From assembly GCA_038204465.1 (NCBI GenBank), contig JBBRCX010000007.1, positions 1-64,000 on the forward strand: a stretch of 64,000 nt of DNA, in the 5' to 3' direction. Both the position numbers and the translations under genes were made by a program. The stretch comes from JBBRCX01 sp038204465 (GTDB lineage Bacteria > Planctomycetota > Phycisphaerae > Tepidisphaerales > Tepidisphaeraceae). The notes beneath the pieces are model-generated. The model was given only the letters and a program-made list of their open reading frames with translations. It did not search any database and had not been told where the DNA came from. Positions 28,087-37,224 of the stretch are shown here, one piece after another (positions within the stretch are counted from its first letter, which is position 1; each line of letters opens with the position of its first letter).

Positions 28087-28554
28087 TCAGGGCAGAAGCG
28101 TAACGCCGTCGCTGTCAGTGCCCCACACTCTGCCGCTGCCCGCGCCGGCGGAGTAGTCGTAGACGAAGCCGCAGAAAGTTCCCGCGGCGGCGGTGCCGTC
28201 GCCGTTGAGAACCAGGCTGCTATCGTTCAGCCCATTCACGGGCGTCGATTGCATGTAAGGCCCGAAGGTTTGCACCCCCGCGGCCGGCGAAGTGCTGCCG
28301 GCCAGGTCCGTCTTCAGCAGGAACTGGCTCCAGTCGGTCAAGAGATCGGGAAGCGCATCGCCATGCTGCAGCTTGTAGAGCGCTACCTGGCCGCGCAGGG
28401 TCTGCACGGTGCTGCGCACGCTCGAACGGCGGGCGTCGGTGCTGGCGGTCGTGAACTGCGGGACCGCTACCGCGGCGAGTATGCCGAGGATTACCACCAC
28501 GATCAGGATCTCGATCAGGGTGAAGCCCCGAGCATTGCTCCGTACATGTCTCAT
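28087..28554 (-). CDS. Type IV pilin-like / general secretion pseudopilin
   Basis: 155 residues from the ATG at 28554, with GGAGAG six bases upstream. The class III signal peptide is canonical: RSNARG, cleavage, then FTLIEILIVVVILGILAAVAVPQF, with Glu at mature position 5. The globular part has the pseudopilin-like segment QVALYKLQHGDALPD and a GDG loop near residue 130. Prepilin peptidase would process it in the inner membrane. No secretion or pilus assembly genes are adjacent. Confidence 0.88.
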   Translation of the reverse strand: MRHVRSNARGFTLIEILIVVVILGILAAVAVPQFTTASTDARRSSVRSTVQTLRGQVALYKLQHGDALPDLLTDWSQFLLKTDLAGSTSPAAGVQTFGPYMQSTPVNGLNDSSLVLNGDGTAAAGTFCGFVYDYSAGAGSGRVWGTDSDGVTLLP

Positions 28555-28779
28555 CGGTCTCTCCGAAAGCGAAGCTGTCTCAATCGCTCGCGGTTGGATC
28601 CGTGACGATTGAGCAAGCATCGCGAGATTGAGTATCGTATTTGGCCGCCGCCGGATCAAAGTGCGCTAACTTGTGCAAGTCGCGGTGGAGACAACGCTGA
28701 AGCCCCTTGGCGCGATCCGGCAGTGCTTGAGCGCGTGACTTATCGGGATGAACAGCCTTTACCGTCGCTTCCGGGTGGG

Positions 28780-29274
28780 TCAGCGGTACGGCCTGAACAG
28801 CTTTATCCACAGAGGCGGGCCGAGAATGAGCAGCCCGACCGCCACCGAGGCCATCGCCGCGATCAGCACCATGCCCGCCGCCAGGTCCTTCGCGGCCTTG
28901 GCGAGCGGATGAACCTTCGGTGAGGCCAGGTCGATCGCGGCCTCGACGGCAGTGTTCAAGCCTTCGAGGATCAACACCAGCGCGATCGAAAAGACCAGCA
29001 CCGCCCATTCTGCGCGGCTGACGTGCAGCCAGGCGGCGAGACCGCAGGCGATCGCGCCGATGAACAGCTCGATGCGCGCGTTGCGCTGCGTTCGAAGCAG
29101 ATACGCAAGACCTGCAAAGGCGAAGTAGAAGGACCGGAAGATAGCCGCGGATCGGGCCCGCGCGCCGGGCTCACTGTGGACGCTCGACGAAGCGGACGGA
29201 GGGTGTGACGATGGCCTATTGATGCCGAGATGATAGCGGGTTGGTGCTGTCGCTGCGCTGACAGGAAACCGCAC
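28780..29274 (-). CDS. dgkA: Diacylglycerol kinase (DgkA type)
   Basis: 164 residues from a GTG start; a shorter start is possible because the first 45 residues are disordered. An integral membrane lipid kinase with three hydrophobic helices. The active-site signature EGLNTAVEAAIDLASPKVHPLAKAAKD is intact with its Glu and Asn residues. It phosphorylates diacylglycerol, or undecaprenol in Gram-positive relatives. Convergent to nothing; the metallophosphoesterase follows upstream on the same strand. Confidence 0.9.
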   Translation of the reverse strand: MRFPVSAATAPTRYHLGINRPSSHPPSASSSVHSEPGARARSAAIFRSFYFAFAGLAYLLRTQRNARIELFIGAIACGLAAWLHVSRAEWAVLVFSIALVLILEGLNTAVEAAIDLASPKVHPLAKAAKDLAAGMVLIAAMASVAVGLLILGPPLWIKLFRPYR

Positions 29275-29300
29275 TTCAGGCGCGACTTCGGTTGGGGATG

Positions 29301-30524
29301 CTATGCAGTGCGGTGCAGTGTCAGGTGAATCACCTCCGCCGGGGCGTTAATGCGAAGGGGAAACCAGTTCCCGACGCCGTTGGAAACCACCAGCCGCGAA
29401 TCTCCCTTCTCATAGACGCCGGACCAGTAGCGGAACAGCACCGGCCCTGCGCCGAGGCGTTCGTTCAGCATGAGTTGCTCGCCGTGCGTGTGCCCGGAGA
29501 GGGTCAAAGGCAGCCCTCGTGCTGCCGCCCGGTCGAAGGCGTGCGGATGATGGGCGAGGAGAATTCGAAAGGCGGCGGGCTCGGACTGATCCGCCAGATC
29601 ATTTACCAACTCGGAGATCGCCTCGTCTCCACGCGCCCAGCGCGGTCCCAGGAACTGAACCGCCTCGCCTCTGAGGCGAATGGACGCGCACTCGTCGAGC
29701 AGGATCGGCAAGCCTGAGGCCCTCATCGCTGCCTCGAAGCGGGGCCCGCTCTGGATCAGGTCGTGATTGCCTTCGCACAGGAACAATCCATGACGCGGAT
29801 CGAGATGGCGGACCATGTCCAGCGCCGCAGGCAGATCAGCCAGTGATACGTCGATGAGATCGCCGGTCAGCAGGACCAGGTCAGCGCGCAGCCGGTTGAC
29901 GCGTTCCGCCAAGGTTTGAAGGATTCCCGGGCGGGTGAACTTGCCCACGTGGACGTCAGTCACGTGGGCGATCGTCAACCCCTCCAGCGCGGGCGGGAGG
30001 GCTGGAACGACGACATCGAGCGAGCGAATGCGGAAATCGCCAAGCTCGAAGGTGGCTGCCCCGGCTGCCGAAAACGCGAGCAGCGGCGGCACGGCGGCGG
30101 CCGTGGCACCGAGGAGCTGACGGCGCGTCAGTCCGGCTGAAGAGGAAGGCAGGGTGGTTGCGGGCGATTCAGCTTCGCTGGGCCCTAACTCGGCACTGGC
30201 CCAAATCCATTTCCCGGCTCCGATCGCGCCTTTTATGGCTTCCAGCAGCGAGTAGCCCAGTAACCAGATCGGCACCACGAGCAGGTGCCAGAGATAGACC
30301 GCTGATAGCAGCATCACCCAGCCGGTGTTCCGCGGCTGCCACGCCTTACGCGTGATGACGCAGTACGCGAGGAGTGCGAGCTGCAGAAGGACGAACCCCG
30401 CCAGGAGCCCGCGCCAGATCCGAGGGCGGCGCAGCGGCCGCAGTTTACTGTCAGCCAGCCACCACCAGGCAAGATTGAGAGCGGGCAGGCAAGCGAGGAT
30501 GGTGACGAAGAACCGGAAGCGCAT
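29301..30524 (-). CDS. Membrane-attached metallophosphoesterase
   Basis: 407 residues. The N-terminal 105 residues hold three or four hydrophobic helices. Then comes a twin-arginine-like stretch (LTRRQLLGATAAA, near residue 132). A calcineurin-type phosphoesterase domain follows from about 180. Metal-binding motifs are HVTDVHVG, LTGDLID, CEGNHDL, LLAHHPHAF and LSGHTHGEQ. The layout resembles YkuE/YaeI enzymes that act on lipid-linked phosphates such as lipid A intermediates; the substrate here is not known. Confidence 0.85.
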   Translation of the reverse strand: MRFRFFVTILACLPALNLAWWWLADSKLRPLRRPRIWRGLLAGFVLLQLALLAYCVITRKAWQPRNTGWVMLLSAVYLWHLLVVPIWLLGYSLLEAIKGAIGAGKWIWASAELGPSEAESPATTLPSSSAGLTRRQLLGATAAAVPPLLAFSAAGAATFELGDFRIRSLDVVVPALPPALEGLTIAHVTDVHVGKFTRPGILQTLAERVNRLRADLVLLTGDLIDVSLADLPAALDMVRHLDPRHGLFLCEGNHDLIQSGPRFEAAMRASGLPILLDECASIRLRGEAVQFLGPRWARGDEAISELVNDLADQSEPAAFRILLAHHPHAFDRAAARGLPLTLSGHTHGEQLMLNERLGAGPVLFRYWSGVYEKGDSRLVVSNGVGNWFPLRINAPAEVIHLTLHRTA

Positions 30525-30661
30525 GAGAAACGTGAATGGTCACGAGGACCACCGCATCTTAGGCGGTCGATATGCCTTCGGCATTGGTCTCATCCCGCAC
30601 ACGATCGCCTTGCCGCGCATCGTGCCGGGTCTATACTGCCGCGACGAGAAGAGGACCGTCG

Positions 30662-31141
30662 ATGCTCCGATGGAAGAAATCCTGCCTGCTCGCGCTGCTC
30701 GGCTGCGCCGGATGTGTCGAGCGCACGCTGACGGTAACCAGCAATCCGCCGGGTGCGCTGGTATACCTGAACGATCAGGAGGTCGGGCGGACCCCGCTGA
30801 CGCGGAACTTCCTCTGGTACGGAACCTACGACCTGCAGATTCGCAAGGACGGATATAAGACGATCGACGCCAGGCCGCGCGTGTGGGCACCGCTCTGGCA
30901 GATCGTTCCGATCGATCTCGTCGCGGAGCTCTTTCCCTTGCCGCTGGTGGACCGGCATCGGTTGAGTTACACGATGAAGCCGGTCTCCGAAGCGTCGTTT
31001 GACCCCCACGCCTTGGCCGCCCGCGGCATCCGCGAGCGCAAGAAGCTGCGCTCGAGCGAGTACCGCCCGCCGACAACGCTGCCGTCATCGCAGCCAACAG
31101 AAGGCATGTCCAATTCGGCTTCACCCACGGCAGCGGGATAG
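30662..31141 (+). CDS. PEGA-domain lipoprotein
   Basis: 159 residues from the ATG at 30662; the frame upstream is not signal-like. A signal peptide ends in the lipobox LLGCAGC. One PEGA domain follows (TSNPPGALVYLNDQEVGRTPL, YGTYDLQIRKDGYKT). PEGA domains are surface or cell-wall associated beta modules of planctomycetes and archaea. The C-terminus is Ser/Pro rich. It may be a lipid-anchored envelope protein. Confidence 0.8.
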   Translation: MLRWKKSCLLALLGCAGCVERTLTVTSNPPGALVYLNDQEVGRTPLTRNFLWYGTYDLQIRKDGYKTIDARPRVWAPLWQIVPIDLVAELFPLPLVDRHRLSYTMKPVSEASFDPHALAARGIRERKKLRSSEYRPPTTLPSSQPTEGMSNSASPTAAG

Positions 31142-31186
31142 TGGGTGGCTGATCGAATTTGGGCGGATTTGCGGGCGCGGGGGCGT

Positions 31187-31840
31187 TCAGGCGGCGAGAG
31201 ACTTCTTCGGCGGGGCCACAGCGGATTTGTTGTTGGTGATCACCACCGTTTCCCACAGGTCGATGCTTTCAAGTTTGTAGCGGTAATCCACCTCGACGCC
31301 GGTCCGCCTGATCAGGTCCTGCAGCGCGAGGTCGCTTCGCCAGCCAAGCTTCGTACAGAGCGGGCAGAGCCACTTTTCCACCAGCGCAACAAAACGATTG
31401 GTGGATTGGAAGTGATTCACGATCACGATGCGCGCGCCCGACCTGGCGACGCGCTGCGCCTCCTGCACCAGGCGATACGGGTCGCTCACGACGCTGATCA
31501 CGTGACTGATAAAAACATGGTCGAACGTGTCGTCGGCAAACGGCAGGCGCATTGCATCGGCCTGAAAGACGCTGGCACGATCGAGGCCGCGCTCGCGGAT
31601 CTTCTTGCGCGCTTCGCGCAGCATGCCGCTGGAGAGGTCGACGCCGACGATTCGCCCGCTGTTGGGGTAGTAATTGAGCGAGACGCCGGTGCCGATCCCG
31701 AGGTCGAGGACCCGGTGAGTGTCGGCAATATTCATATGGGAGATCGCGCGGGCGATACGGCGCTTCACGAGCCTGCCGAAGGTCGCATCATAGAACATCG
31801 AGTGCATGTCATAGATCTTCTTCGTGCTCGCTTCCTGCAT
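31187..31840 (-). CDS. Phospholipid N-methyltransferase-like SAM methyltransferase
   Basis: 217 residues from the ATG at 31840. A class I methyltransferase with motif I LDLGIGTGVSL, motif II VGVDLSSGML and the post-motif DHVFISHVISVVSDPYRL. The start YDMHSMFYDATFGRLVKRRI and the region NHFQSTNRF resemble the Rhodobacter-type phosphatidylethanolamine N-methyltransferase (PmtA). That assignment is by pattern; ubiquinone or other methylases of the UbiE group are alternatives. Confidence 0.8.
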   Translation of the reverse strand: MQEASTKKIYDMHSMFYDATFGRLVKRRIARAISHMNIADTHRVLDLGIGTGVSLNYYPNSGRIVGVDLSSGMLREARKKIRERGLDRASVFQADAMRLPFADDTFDHVFISHVISVVSDPYRLVQEAQRVARSGARIVIVNHFQSTNRFVALVEKWLCPLCTKLGWRSDLALQDLIRRTGVEVDYRYKLESIDLWETVVITNNKSAVAPPKKSLAA

Positions 31841-32037
31841 GTCTGGTTCAACCTTCCCTTGCCAGCCTGCGCGTTCCCGATGCCCGCCGAGGAAAGGTAA
31901 TCTAGTGGCTCGCGCAATCTTTGCCAAGCAAGGATTTGTCGATTCGGCGGCAAGGCGGGAGCGATCATGCCGCCGCGCCGAGGAGATTCGCCTCGTCGCC
32001 CATAGCTTTCAGCACGGCATGGGAAGCAGACGACGGG

Positions 32038-32760
32038 CTATTCATCGTCGGCGTTCATGCCTGCAGCAGCGACGTCCAGAAGCCAGGTGAGCGAGCCGTT
32101 TGTGGGTTGAATCAGCTGAATCGGAAGTCGTTGCGGATCGTGCGGCCCTTCCAGGACCTCCTTCACGCGGGCCGCCTTGCTGGCGCCGCTGACCAGCACC
32201 AGCACCTGTCGCGACCGGTTGATGAATGGGGCGGTGAGCGTGATGCGGGACGACTTGAACTTCTCGACGTAGTTGGCGACGCAACGGTGTTCGGTCTCGG
32301 ATAAGGCTTCTGTGCCCGGGAAGAGCGAGGCGGTGTGGCCGTCGTCGCCCATGCCGAGCAGAACTATGTCCAGTCCGCCGTCGCCGAACTTCTGTTTCAG
32401 CATCCGCCCATACTCTGCAGCCGCGATCTGCGGCTCCAGCTCCCCTTTCATGCGATGAACGTTCTGCTCGGGAATCGGCACCCGCGTAAGCAGGGCATCG
32501 CGCGCCATGCGATAGTTGCTGTCGGGATGGTCGGGCGGCACGCAGCGCTCGTCGCCAAAGAAGACCTGAAGATCGGACCAGTTGATTTGTGAGCGATACG
32601 GCTCCTGCGCCAGCAGCTCATACAGCGTCCGCGGGGTGCTGCCGCCGGAAAGAGCGATCGAAAAGCCTGGCACGCCGCCCGCGGCGACAACGATCAAATC
32701 AACCGCCGCCTGAGCAACCGATTGGGCGTCGGCGCGAACGATGATTATGCTGCAAGCCAT
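32038..32760 (-). CDS. pgl: 6-phosphogluconolactonase
   Basis: 240 residues, the usual DevB length. It hydrolyses 6-phosphogluconolactone in the oxidative pentose phosphate pathway. Conserved blocks are FSIALSGGSTPRTLYELL, VFFGDERCVPPDHPDSNY and LGMGDDGHTASLFPG. No glucose-6-phosphate dehydrogenase is adjacent. Complete, with an ATG start. Confidence 0.93.
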   Translation of the reverse strand: MACSIIIVRADAQSVAQAAVDLIVVAAGGVPGFSIALSGGSTPRTLYELLAQEPYRSQINWSDLQVFFGDERCVPPDHPDSNYRMARDALLTRVPIPEQNVHRMKGELEPQIAAAEYGRMLKQKFGDGGLDIVLLGMGDDGHTASLFPGTEALSETEHRCVANYVEKFKSSRITLTAPFINRSRQVLVLVSGASKAARVKEVLEGPHDPQRLPIQLIQPTNGSLTWLLDVAAAGMNADDE

Positions 32761-32872
32761 TGGGGAGAAGATAGATCAGATGCGCCGAAGCTGGCAATGC
32801 CCCACGATGTGAACCGTCGTTTTGCGCGTGCTGCTTCCCCCTCCGTCGCCATTCGAAGCGGCAGGTCAAGAC

Positions 32873-34405
32873 TTACGCTACGTGGTGCGCCGGCTTGGGA
32901 AGGTCGTCGTGGATGGTTTGCTGCTTCGGTTGATCTCCGGCGTAACTGAAGAGGATCATGTCGTCGTCGATCTTCGCCTGCAGGTGAACGGGACGCTGCC
33001 AGATCTTGAACAGGTTCTTGAGCGTTTCAATGGCGTATTTGATCTCGATGTCGAGCCCGTTGTGCTGGTGGGCGAGATAGAGCTCGCCGCGGTTGCAATA
33101 GTTTCCATCGGCGACGTAGATGAATGGCTGGCCCATGTTGGTGAGCTGGTAGAGCAGCGTCTGCTTGATGCGCTGGGGGTCGCGGCTGACGATCCGCAGG
33201 TGGCCGGTATGGGGGTCGCGGCCATACTGATAGAACTTGTGCTTCTCGATGAATTCGGGCGTCATGAATTCATCAATGAAATTCACGTCGTTGTAAACCC
33301 GGCGCACTTCGAAGATCTTTTCGCGGCCAAGGCCCAGGCCCTTGTCCCACTTCTTCTTCTCGCCGAGGTTGCTGGCCTCCTCGTATTCCTTGCCGAATTT
33401 TCCCTTGTTCCACCGGTCTTCGATGTCGCGAAACAGCTCGATGCCGACCTTGTACGGGTTGAAGTTGCCCGGCGGCATGTGGACGGTGCCGCTGTGGTGG
33501 TCGGCGTAGTCGATGATGTCCTTCGCCTCGACGAAGTGCTTGGTCATCAGCGTGCTGTGCCAGTAACTCGCCCAGCCTTCATTCATCACCTTGGTCATCG
33601 CCTGCGGCGCGTAGTAATAGCTCTCTTCACGGACGATGGAGAGGCAATCCCTCTGCCAGTCATCGAGGCGGGCGTGCTGGAGCAGGTAGAGCAGCACGTC
33701 GCGCGTGGGCCGGGCGGGAGTCGCGTGGCGCATCTTGGCCCGCTCGTCGCGCAGCTTCTTCGCCTCCGCTTCGAGCTTTGCCGGCGGGTTGATCCAGCGA
33801 TCGAGATAGTCCTTCGATTTGAACTTGCCGCTGGGCTCCTCGCGCTTCTCATCTTCACGCGGCATCTCGTCCGGGCCGCGCTTGAGGAACATGCTGTGGG
33901 CGTCGATCAGGTGCTCGATGCTCAGGCAGATATCCAGGAAATTCTCAACCGGATCGTAGCCGTGTTTCTCGATGTGTTTGCGGACGTGAGTGGCGTGATT
34001 GGCCATCTCGTCCATCATTTTTCGGTTGGTCTGACTGAACCAGAGGTTGTTCTTGAAGAAATCGCTGTGGCCGTAGACGTGAGCGATGACAAGTTTCTGG
34101 TCGACCAGCGCGTTCGACTCCTGCAGGTAGGCGTAGCAGGGATCGTTGTTGATGACCATTTCGTAGATGCGCCCCAGCCCGTAATGATGGCGTTTGCGCA
34201 GGCCTTCATATTCGGAGCCGAAGCGCCAGTGTGGATAGCGGGTAGGGAAGCCGCCGTACGCCGCGATCTGGTTCATCTGCTCGTAATCGCACATCTCGAA
34301 GACGACCGGGAAGAAGTCGAGCCCATAGGAGCGCGCTCGCTCGCGGATCTGCTTCTTGGCCGCGAGCAGCTCTTCAGGGAATGGGACCAGGGTGTGCGAA
34401 GCCAT
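32873..34405 (-). CDS. spoVR: SpoVR family protein
   Basis: 510 residues, the full family length. The conserved pieces YGLDFFPVVFEMCDYEQMNQIAAYGGFPTRYPHWRFG, NNDPCYAYLQESN and VMNEGWASYW identify SpoVR/YcgB. In enterobacteria and spore formers this family is expressed with PrkA and YeaH under starvation; the mechanism is not known. Here it is the last gene of a same-strand cluster with prkA, yeaH and three small PFVPF genes, the conserved association. A VOC protein gene lies between it and the rest. Confidence 0.95.
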   Translation of the reverse strand: MASHTLVPFPEELLAAKKQIRERARSYGLDFFPVVFEMCDYEQMNQIAAYGGFPTRYPHWRFGSEYEGLRKRHHYGLGRIYEMVINNDPCYAYLQESNALVDQKLVIAHVYGHSDFFKNNLWFSQTNRKMMDEMANHATHVRKHIEKHGYDPVENFLDICLSIEHLIDAHSMFLKRGPDEMPREDEKREEPSGKFKSKDYLDRWINPPAKLEAEAKKLRDERAKMRHATPARPTRDVLLYLLQHARLDDWQRDCLSIVREESYYYAPQAMTKVMNEGWASYWHSTLMTKHFVEAKDIIDYADHHSGTVHMPPGNFNPYKVGIELFRDIEDRWNKGKFGKEYEEASNLGEKKKWDKGLGLGREKIFEVRRVYNDVNFIDEFMTPEFIEKHKFYQYGRDPHTGHLRIVSRDPQRIKQTLLYQLTNMGQPFIYVADGNYCNRGELYLAHQHNGLDIEIKYAIETLKNLFKIWQRPVHLQAKIDDDMILFSYAGDQPKQQTIHDDLPKPAHHVA

Positions 34406-34451
34406 AGTTTGCTACCGAATTCTATTCACCGCGCAGGCACGGAGAAGCTCC

Positions 34452-34865
34452 TTAATAAATCGGCCAGATCCCGGGCGTCGCGAGCTCCACGAGATGGCCG
34501 TCGGGGTCGCGGAAGTAGATGCTGGTGCCGCCGCGCGGGGGGTGGACGGTGCTCTCGATTTCAACGCCCTTCTCCGCCAGTCGCTCTCGCCAGGCGTCCA
34601 GCTCGGATGCTGGAATCGCGAAAGCAAGGTGCGATTGGCCGCTGGCATCGTGCGGCGGGATGTAGCCGCCGGGAACGTGTGCGCCATCGCGCGAGCCGCC
34701 CTGCTTGAAGAGCAGCAGCACCTGTTTGCCGCAGACGGAGAGGGCGCGCATCCTTTCATCTTCAAGCAGGGTCTCCACATCGAACAAATCCCGGTAGAAC
34801 CTCGCGGAACGGTTCAAATCCTGAACGTACAGCGCGGTTTCAAGCATGAAGCTTAGAGTCGGCAT
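34452..34865 (-). CDS. VOC-superfamily (glyoxalase/dioxygenase-like) protein
   Basis: 137 residues in the vicinal oxygen chelate fold. The N-terminal half starts MLETALYVQDLNRSARFYRDLF and the C-terminal half ends GTSIYFRDPDGHLVELATPG, with the usual metal-binding Glu. Likely ligands are His (about 75, in SHLAFAIP) and that Glu (about 126). The substrate is unknown. It sits between spoVR and the small PFVPF genes on the same strand with 46 and 33 base gaps, so it is probably co-transcribed. Confidence 0.85.
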   Translation of the reverse strand: MPTLSFMLETALYVQDLNRSARFYRDLFDVETLLEDERMRALSVCGKQVLLLFKQGGSRDGAHVPGGYIPPHDASGQSHLAFAIPASELDAWRERLAEKGVEIESTVHPPRGGTSIYFRDPDGHLVELATPGIWPIY

Positions 34866-34898
34866 CAGATCCGGTATCCGATAAAAGCGTTTGTGTCG

Positions 34899-35147
34899 TC
34901 ACCTGGTGCGCTTGGAATCCCTTACGTTTTCCGCCACAGCAAGCTTCTCGATCGGAATAATGCGAAGGCGCTCAACGGCGGCCCGGCTTCCGTTTTCACG
35001 GCACTCGCCGACCAGCGCGACCTCATCGCCGCTGACGAACGACTTTCGAGGTCGGCGCACCATTATCTCCTCGCCGCTCTTGAGTACGAGACGGAATGGC
35101 ACAAAGGGCTTTTGGTGGACGACGTTTTCAACCTGCTTTGGGGTCAC
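34899..35147 (-). CDS. Small PFVPF-family protein A
   Basis: 82 residues from a GTG with AGGAGA seven bases upstream. Shares with the genes at 35152 and 36919 the pattern KPFVPFRLVLKSGEE near residues 12-26 and a C-terminal strand RLRIIPIEKLAVAE. The proteins look like a small beta-rich fold with a [QK]PF[VR]PF...L..G.. core. I recall this as a widespread uncharacterised family. The function is unknown. Its position inside the prkA-yeaH-spoVR cluster suggests a link with that stress module. Confidence 0.75.
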   Translation of the reverse strand: MTPKQVENVVHQKPFVPFRLVLKSGEEIMVRRPRKSFVSGDEVALVGECRENGSRAAVERLRIIPIEKLAVAENVRDSKRTR

Positions 35148-35151
35148 GAGA

Positions 35152-35404
35152 TCATCTCCTCTTCCGGCCACCGCCCAGTCGTGGCTCATATCGCTCGGCG
35201 AGAACGATGTTTGGGATTGAGACCAGCCGAGCTCGTTCCGTAACACCGGCTTGCCCGGCGGTCACCTCGGAGCACCAGCACCAGTCCGAGAACAAAGGCT
35301 CCGTCCTCTTCTGAAATCACAACCTGGTCTCCACTGGCTAACGTCAGCCGCACCGGGACAAACGGCTCGCGCTGAAGATACTCTTCTATATCGCCAGGAC
35401 TCAT
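35152..35404 (-). pseudogene. Small PFVPF-family protein B, apparently frameshifted
   Basis: The ATG frame gives MSPGDIEEYLQREPFVPVRL and a following strand, LASGDQVVISEEDG, clearly of the PFVPF family. After about residue 45 that frame leaves the family and stops at 35186. In another frame the sequence from the same point reads SEVTAGQAGV then TERARLVSIPNIVLAE, which aligns with protein A (RLRIIPIEKLAVAE), and stops at 35152 within the ribosome-binding site of gene A. One extra base in the tandem GGTGCT stretch near 35266-35290 would explain it. It may be a real mutation or a sequencing error. Confidence 0.6.
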
Positions 35405-35480
35405 TCCGCCTCTCGCTGCAAGCCCATTCGCCTTCGCGCTAGCGGCCTTGCCGAATGCACGGTGCGCGACTCAGGGCGCT

Positions 35481-36584
35481 TCAATGCCCCTTCCCGAAGA
35501 ACGTCTTGATCGAGTCATAGATGTCATCTTTGCTGTTAACGCGGCTCGTGAGCACCTTTTCGTGGTTGCGCAGGTGTTCGTGTAGGACATTGATGAAGTT
35601 GCCTGAGCCGTAGGCACTGGCGACCTGGCAGTAGCCGAACATGTTGCACAGCGGCAGCAACTGTTCCTTGAGCAGCTTGACGCAGTCGCGGCTGTCGGCC
35701 TCGGAGCTGTTGTCGCCGTCGGAGAAGTGGAACAGATAAATGTTCCACTCATCGGGGCCGTAGTGGCTGTCGAGCAGCTGCTTGGCGCAGCGGAACGCGG
35801 AGCTGATCTTCGTGCCGCCGTCTTCGCGGAGGTGATAGAAGGTGTGCTTGTCGACTTCCTTGGCGCTGACGTCGTGGACGATGTAGCGGCTCTCGATGCC
35901 CTCGTAGTTCTTGCGGAGCCAGGTGTCGATCCAGAACGACTCCAGGCGCACGAGCTCCTTCTGCTCTTCGCCCATGGAGCCGGATACGTCCATCATGAAG
36001 ATGATGACCGCGTTGCTCTGCGGGCTCTTGACCTCTTTCCAACTGCGATAGCGGATGTCCTTCTTCTGCGGGATGATCGTTGGATTGCCCGGGTCATAGT
36101 CGCCCAGCATGATCTGCCGCTTGAGCGCTTCCTTGAAGGAGCGCTTGAAATGCCGCAACGATTCGGGGCCGACCCGGCGAATGCCGCTGTACTTGTCGCG
36201 AATGGTCGTGATGCGGTGCTTGCCCTTGGGCTCGATGCGGGGAAGTTTGAGCTCTTCGGCGAGAATCTCGGCCAATTCGTCGAGACTCAGATCCACTTCC
36301 ATCAGGTGCTGGCCCTGCTCGGTGCCGCCCTGGCTGCTCTTGCCGCCGGGCTGGCCTTTGCCGACGACGTCTCCTTCCTTGCCGTCACCCGCGCCCACGC
36401 CGCCCGAATTATCCCCGTAGCGGAAGTGCGGCAACTCAATGCCCCGCACCGGAATCGAGATCAGGTGCTTGCCTTCCTTGCCGATCAACTCGCCCTTGGT
36501 CAGAAACTTGCGCAGATCCTCCCGGATCCGGCCTTTGACGATCTGCCGGAAGCGCTGGTGATCTTTTTCGATCTTGAGGATCAT
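35481..36584 (-). CDS. yeaH: YeaH/YhbH family protein (DUF444)
   Basis: 367 residues. The N-terminal half is basic ([19 protein letters not shown]). The C-terminal half is a von Willebrand A-type domain with the metal-site motif [12 protein letters not shown] and the segment [22 protein letters not shown] Gly/Glu-rich linker sits at about 70-95. Partner of PrkA in the conserved yeaGH operon, known to be stress and stationary-phase induced, but its activity is not defined. Same-strand gene order with prkA and spoVR is preserved. Confidence 0.95.
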   Translation of the reverse strand: MILKIEKDHQRFRQIVKGRIREDLRKFLTKGELIGKEGKHLISIPVRGIELPHFRYGDNSGGVGAGDGKEGDVVGKGQPGGKSSQGGTEQGQHLMEVDLSLDELAEILAEELKLPRIEPKGKHRITTIRDKYSGIRRVGPESLRHFKRSFKEALKRQIMLGDYDPGNPTIIPQKKDIRYRSWKEVKSPQSNAVIIFMMDVSGSMGEEQKELVRLESFWIDTWLRKNYEGIESRYIVHDVSAKEVDKHTFYHLREDGGTKISSAFRCAKQLLDSHYGPDEWNIYLFHFSDGDNSSEADSRDCVKLLKEQLLPLCNMFGYCQVASAYGSGNFINVLHEHLRNHEKVLTSRVNSKDDIYDSIKTFFGKGH

Positions 36585-36630
36585 GCGATGCTCCGCACCT
36601 GCACAGCCTCCGACGCAAGCGACATACCTT

Positions 36631-36915
36631 CTAAACCGTTCGCCGGGTCATCAAATAGCCGCCGACCAGCAGCACCGCCGTCGATCCTGCCAGCCCGACG
36701 AAAGTGCTCAAGCGCGCCTCATTCGCTGCGTCCAACAGGTTGTCAGGCGATCCGCGCAGGACAAACAGCCAGTATCGCGGATCCGCATGCCCTGCCACCT
36801 GCGGCGCACGGTGCATTGCGGGGCCATAGTGTGGGTCGGTGGTCCAGAAGAACAGGACACCCAGTATCCCGAGCAGGACGAGTACGAGGCCGGCTCTCTT
36901 GGTGGCCCGCGTCAT
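36631..36915 (-). CDS. Small two-helix membrane protein
   Basis: 94 residues with hydrophobic helices at about 8-24 (GLVLVLLGILGVLFFW) and 70-88 (TFVGLAGSTAVLLVGGYL), joined by a hydrophilic loop of about 45 residues. It ends three bases before the PFVPF gene C is reached on the coding strand, so both probably lie in one message. Family not recognised. It is the only membrane protein in the PrkA cluster and might localise it. Confidence 0.6.
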   Translation of the reverse strand: MTRATKRAGLVLVLLGILGVLFFWTTDPHYGPAMHRAPQVAGHADPRYWLFVLRGSPDNLLDAANEARLSTFVGLAGSTAVLLVGGYLMTRRTV

Positions 36916-36918
36916 CGA

Positions 36919-37188
36919 CTATGCGCCTTTGCGTCTCGATTGCTTCGAGCGATGAACCTCGATACCGACGACCAGGAGAAGGTCAATGATCTCCAGATCG
37001 CCACCTTCGCCAGCTTTGTAAACGATGATCGTCCGACCTTGTGGATGCGACGAGATAAAGTCCGGATGATCGATCGTATACGAGCGACCATCCACCAGCC
37101 GAAGCGTGAACGGAACGAATGGCTGCGCCTTCGCAGTAGCTCGTAATTGTTCGATTGTCACGGTCGCTTTGTCCTCCTGTCTGCTCAT
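36919..37188 (-). CDS. Small PFVPF-family protein C
   Basis: 89 residues. The best preserved copy: AQPFVPFTLRLVDGRSYTI, HPDFISSHPQGRTIIVY and LEIIDLLLVVGIEV. Three short beta strands and a C-terminal hydrophobic strand are implied. It is directly downstream of prkA (37225) with a 36-base gap. Related to copies A and B; the function is unknown. The C-terminal basic tail (RSKQSRRKGA) is not shared. Confidence 0.8.
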   Translation of the reverse strand: MSRQEDKATVTIEQLRATAKAQPFVPFTLRLVDGRSYTIDHPDFISSHPQGRTIIVYKAGEGGDLEIIDLLLVVGIEVHRSKQSRRKGA

Positions 37189-37224
37189 TGCTCGTTACCG
37201 GCGTCGCGGATCGCGAACAACCCG

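Noticed and set aside
28580..29008. 142-residue minus-strand frame
   Set aside because: Overlaps dgkA out of frame; the dgkA frame has the clear active-site signature.
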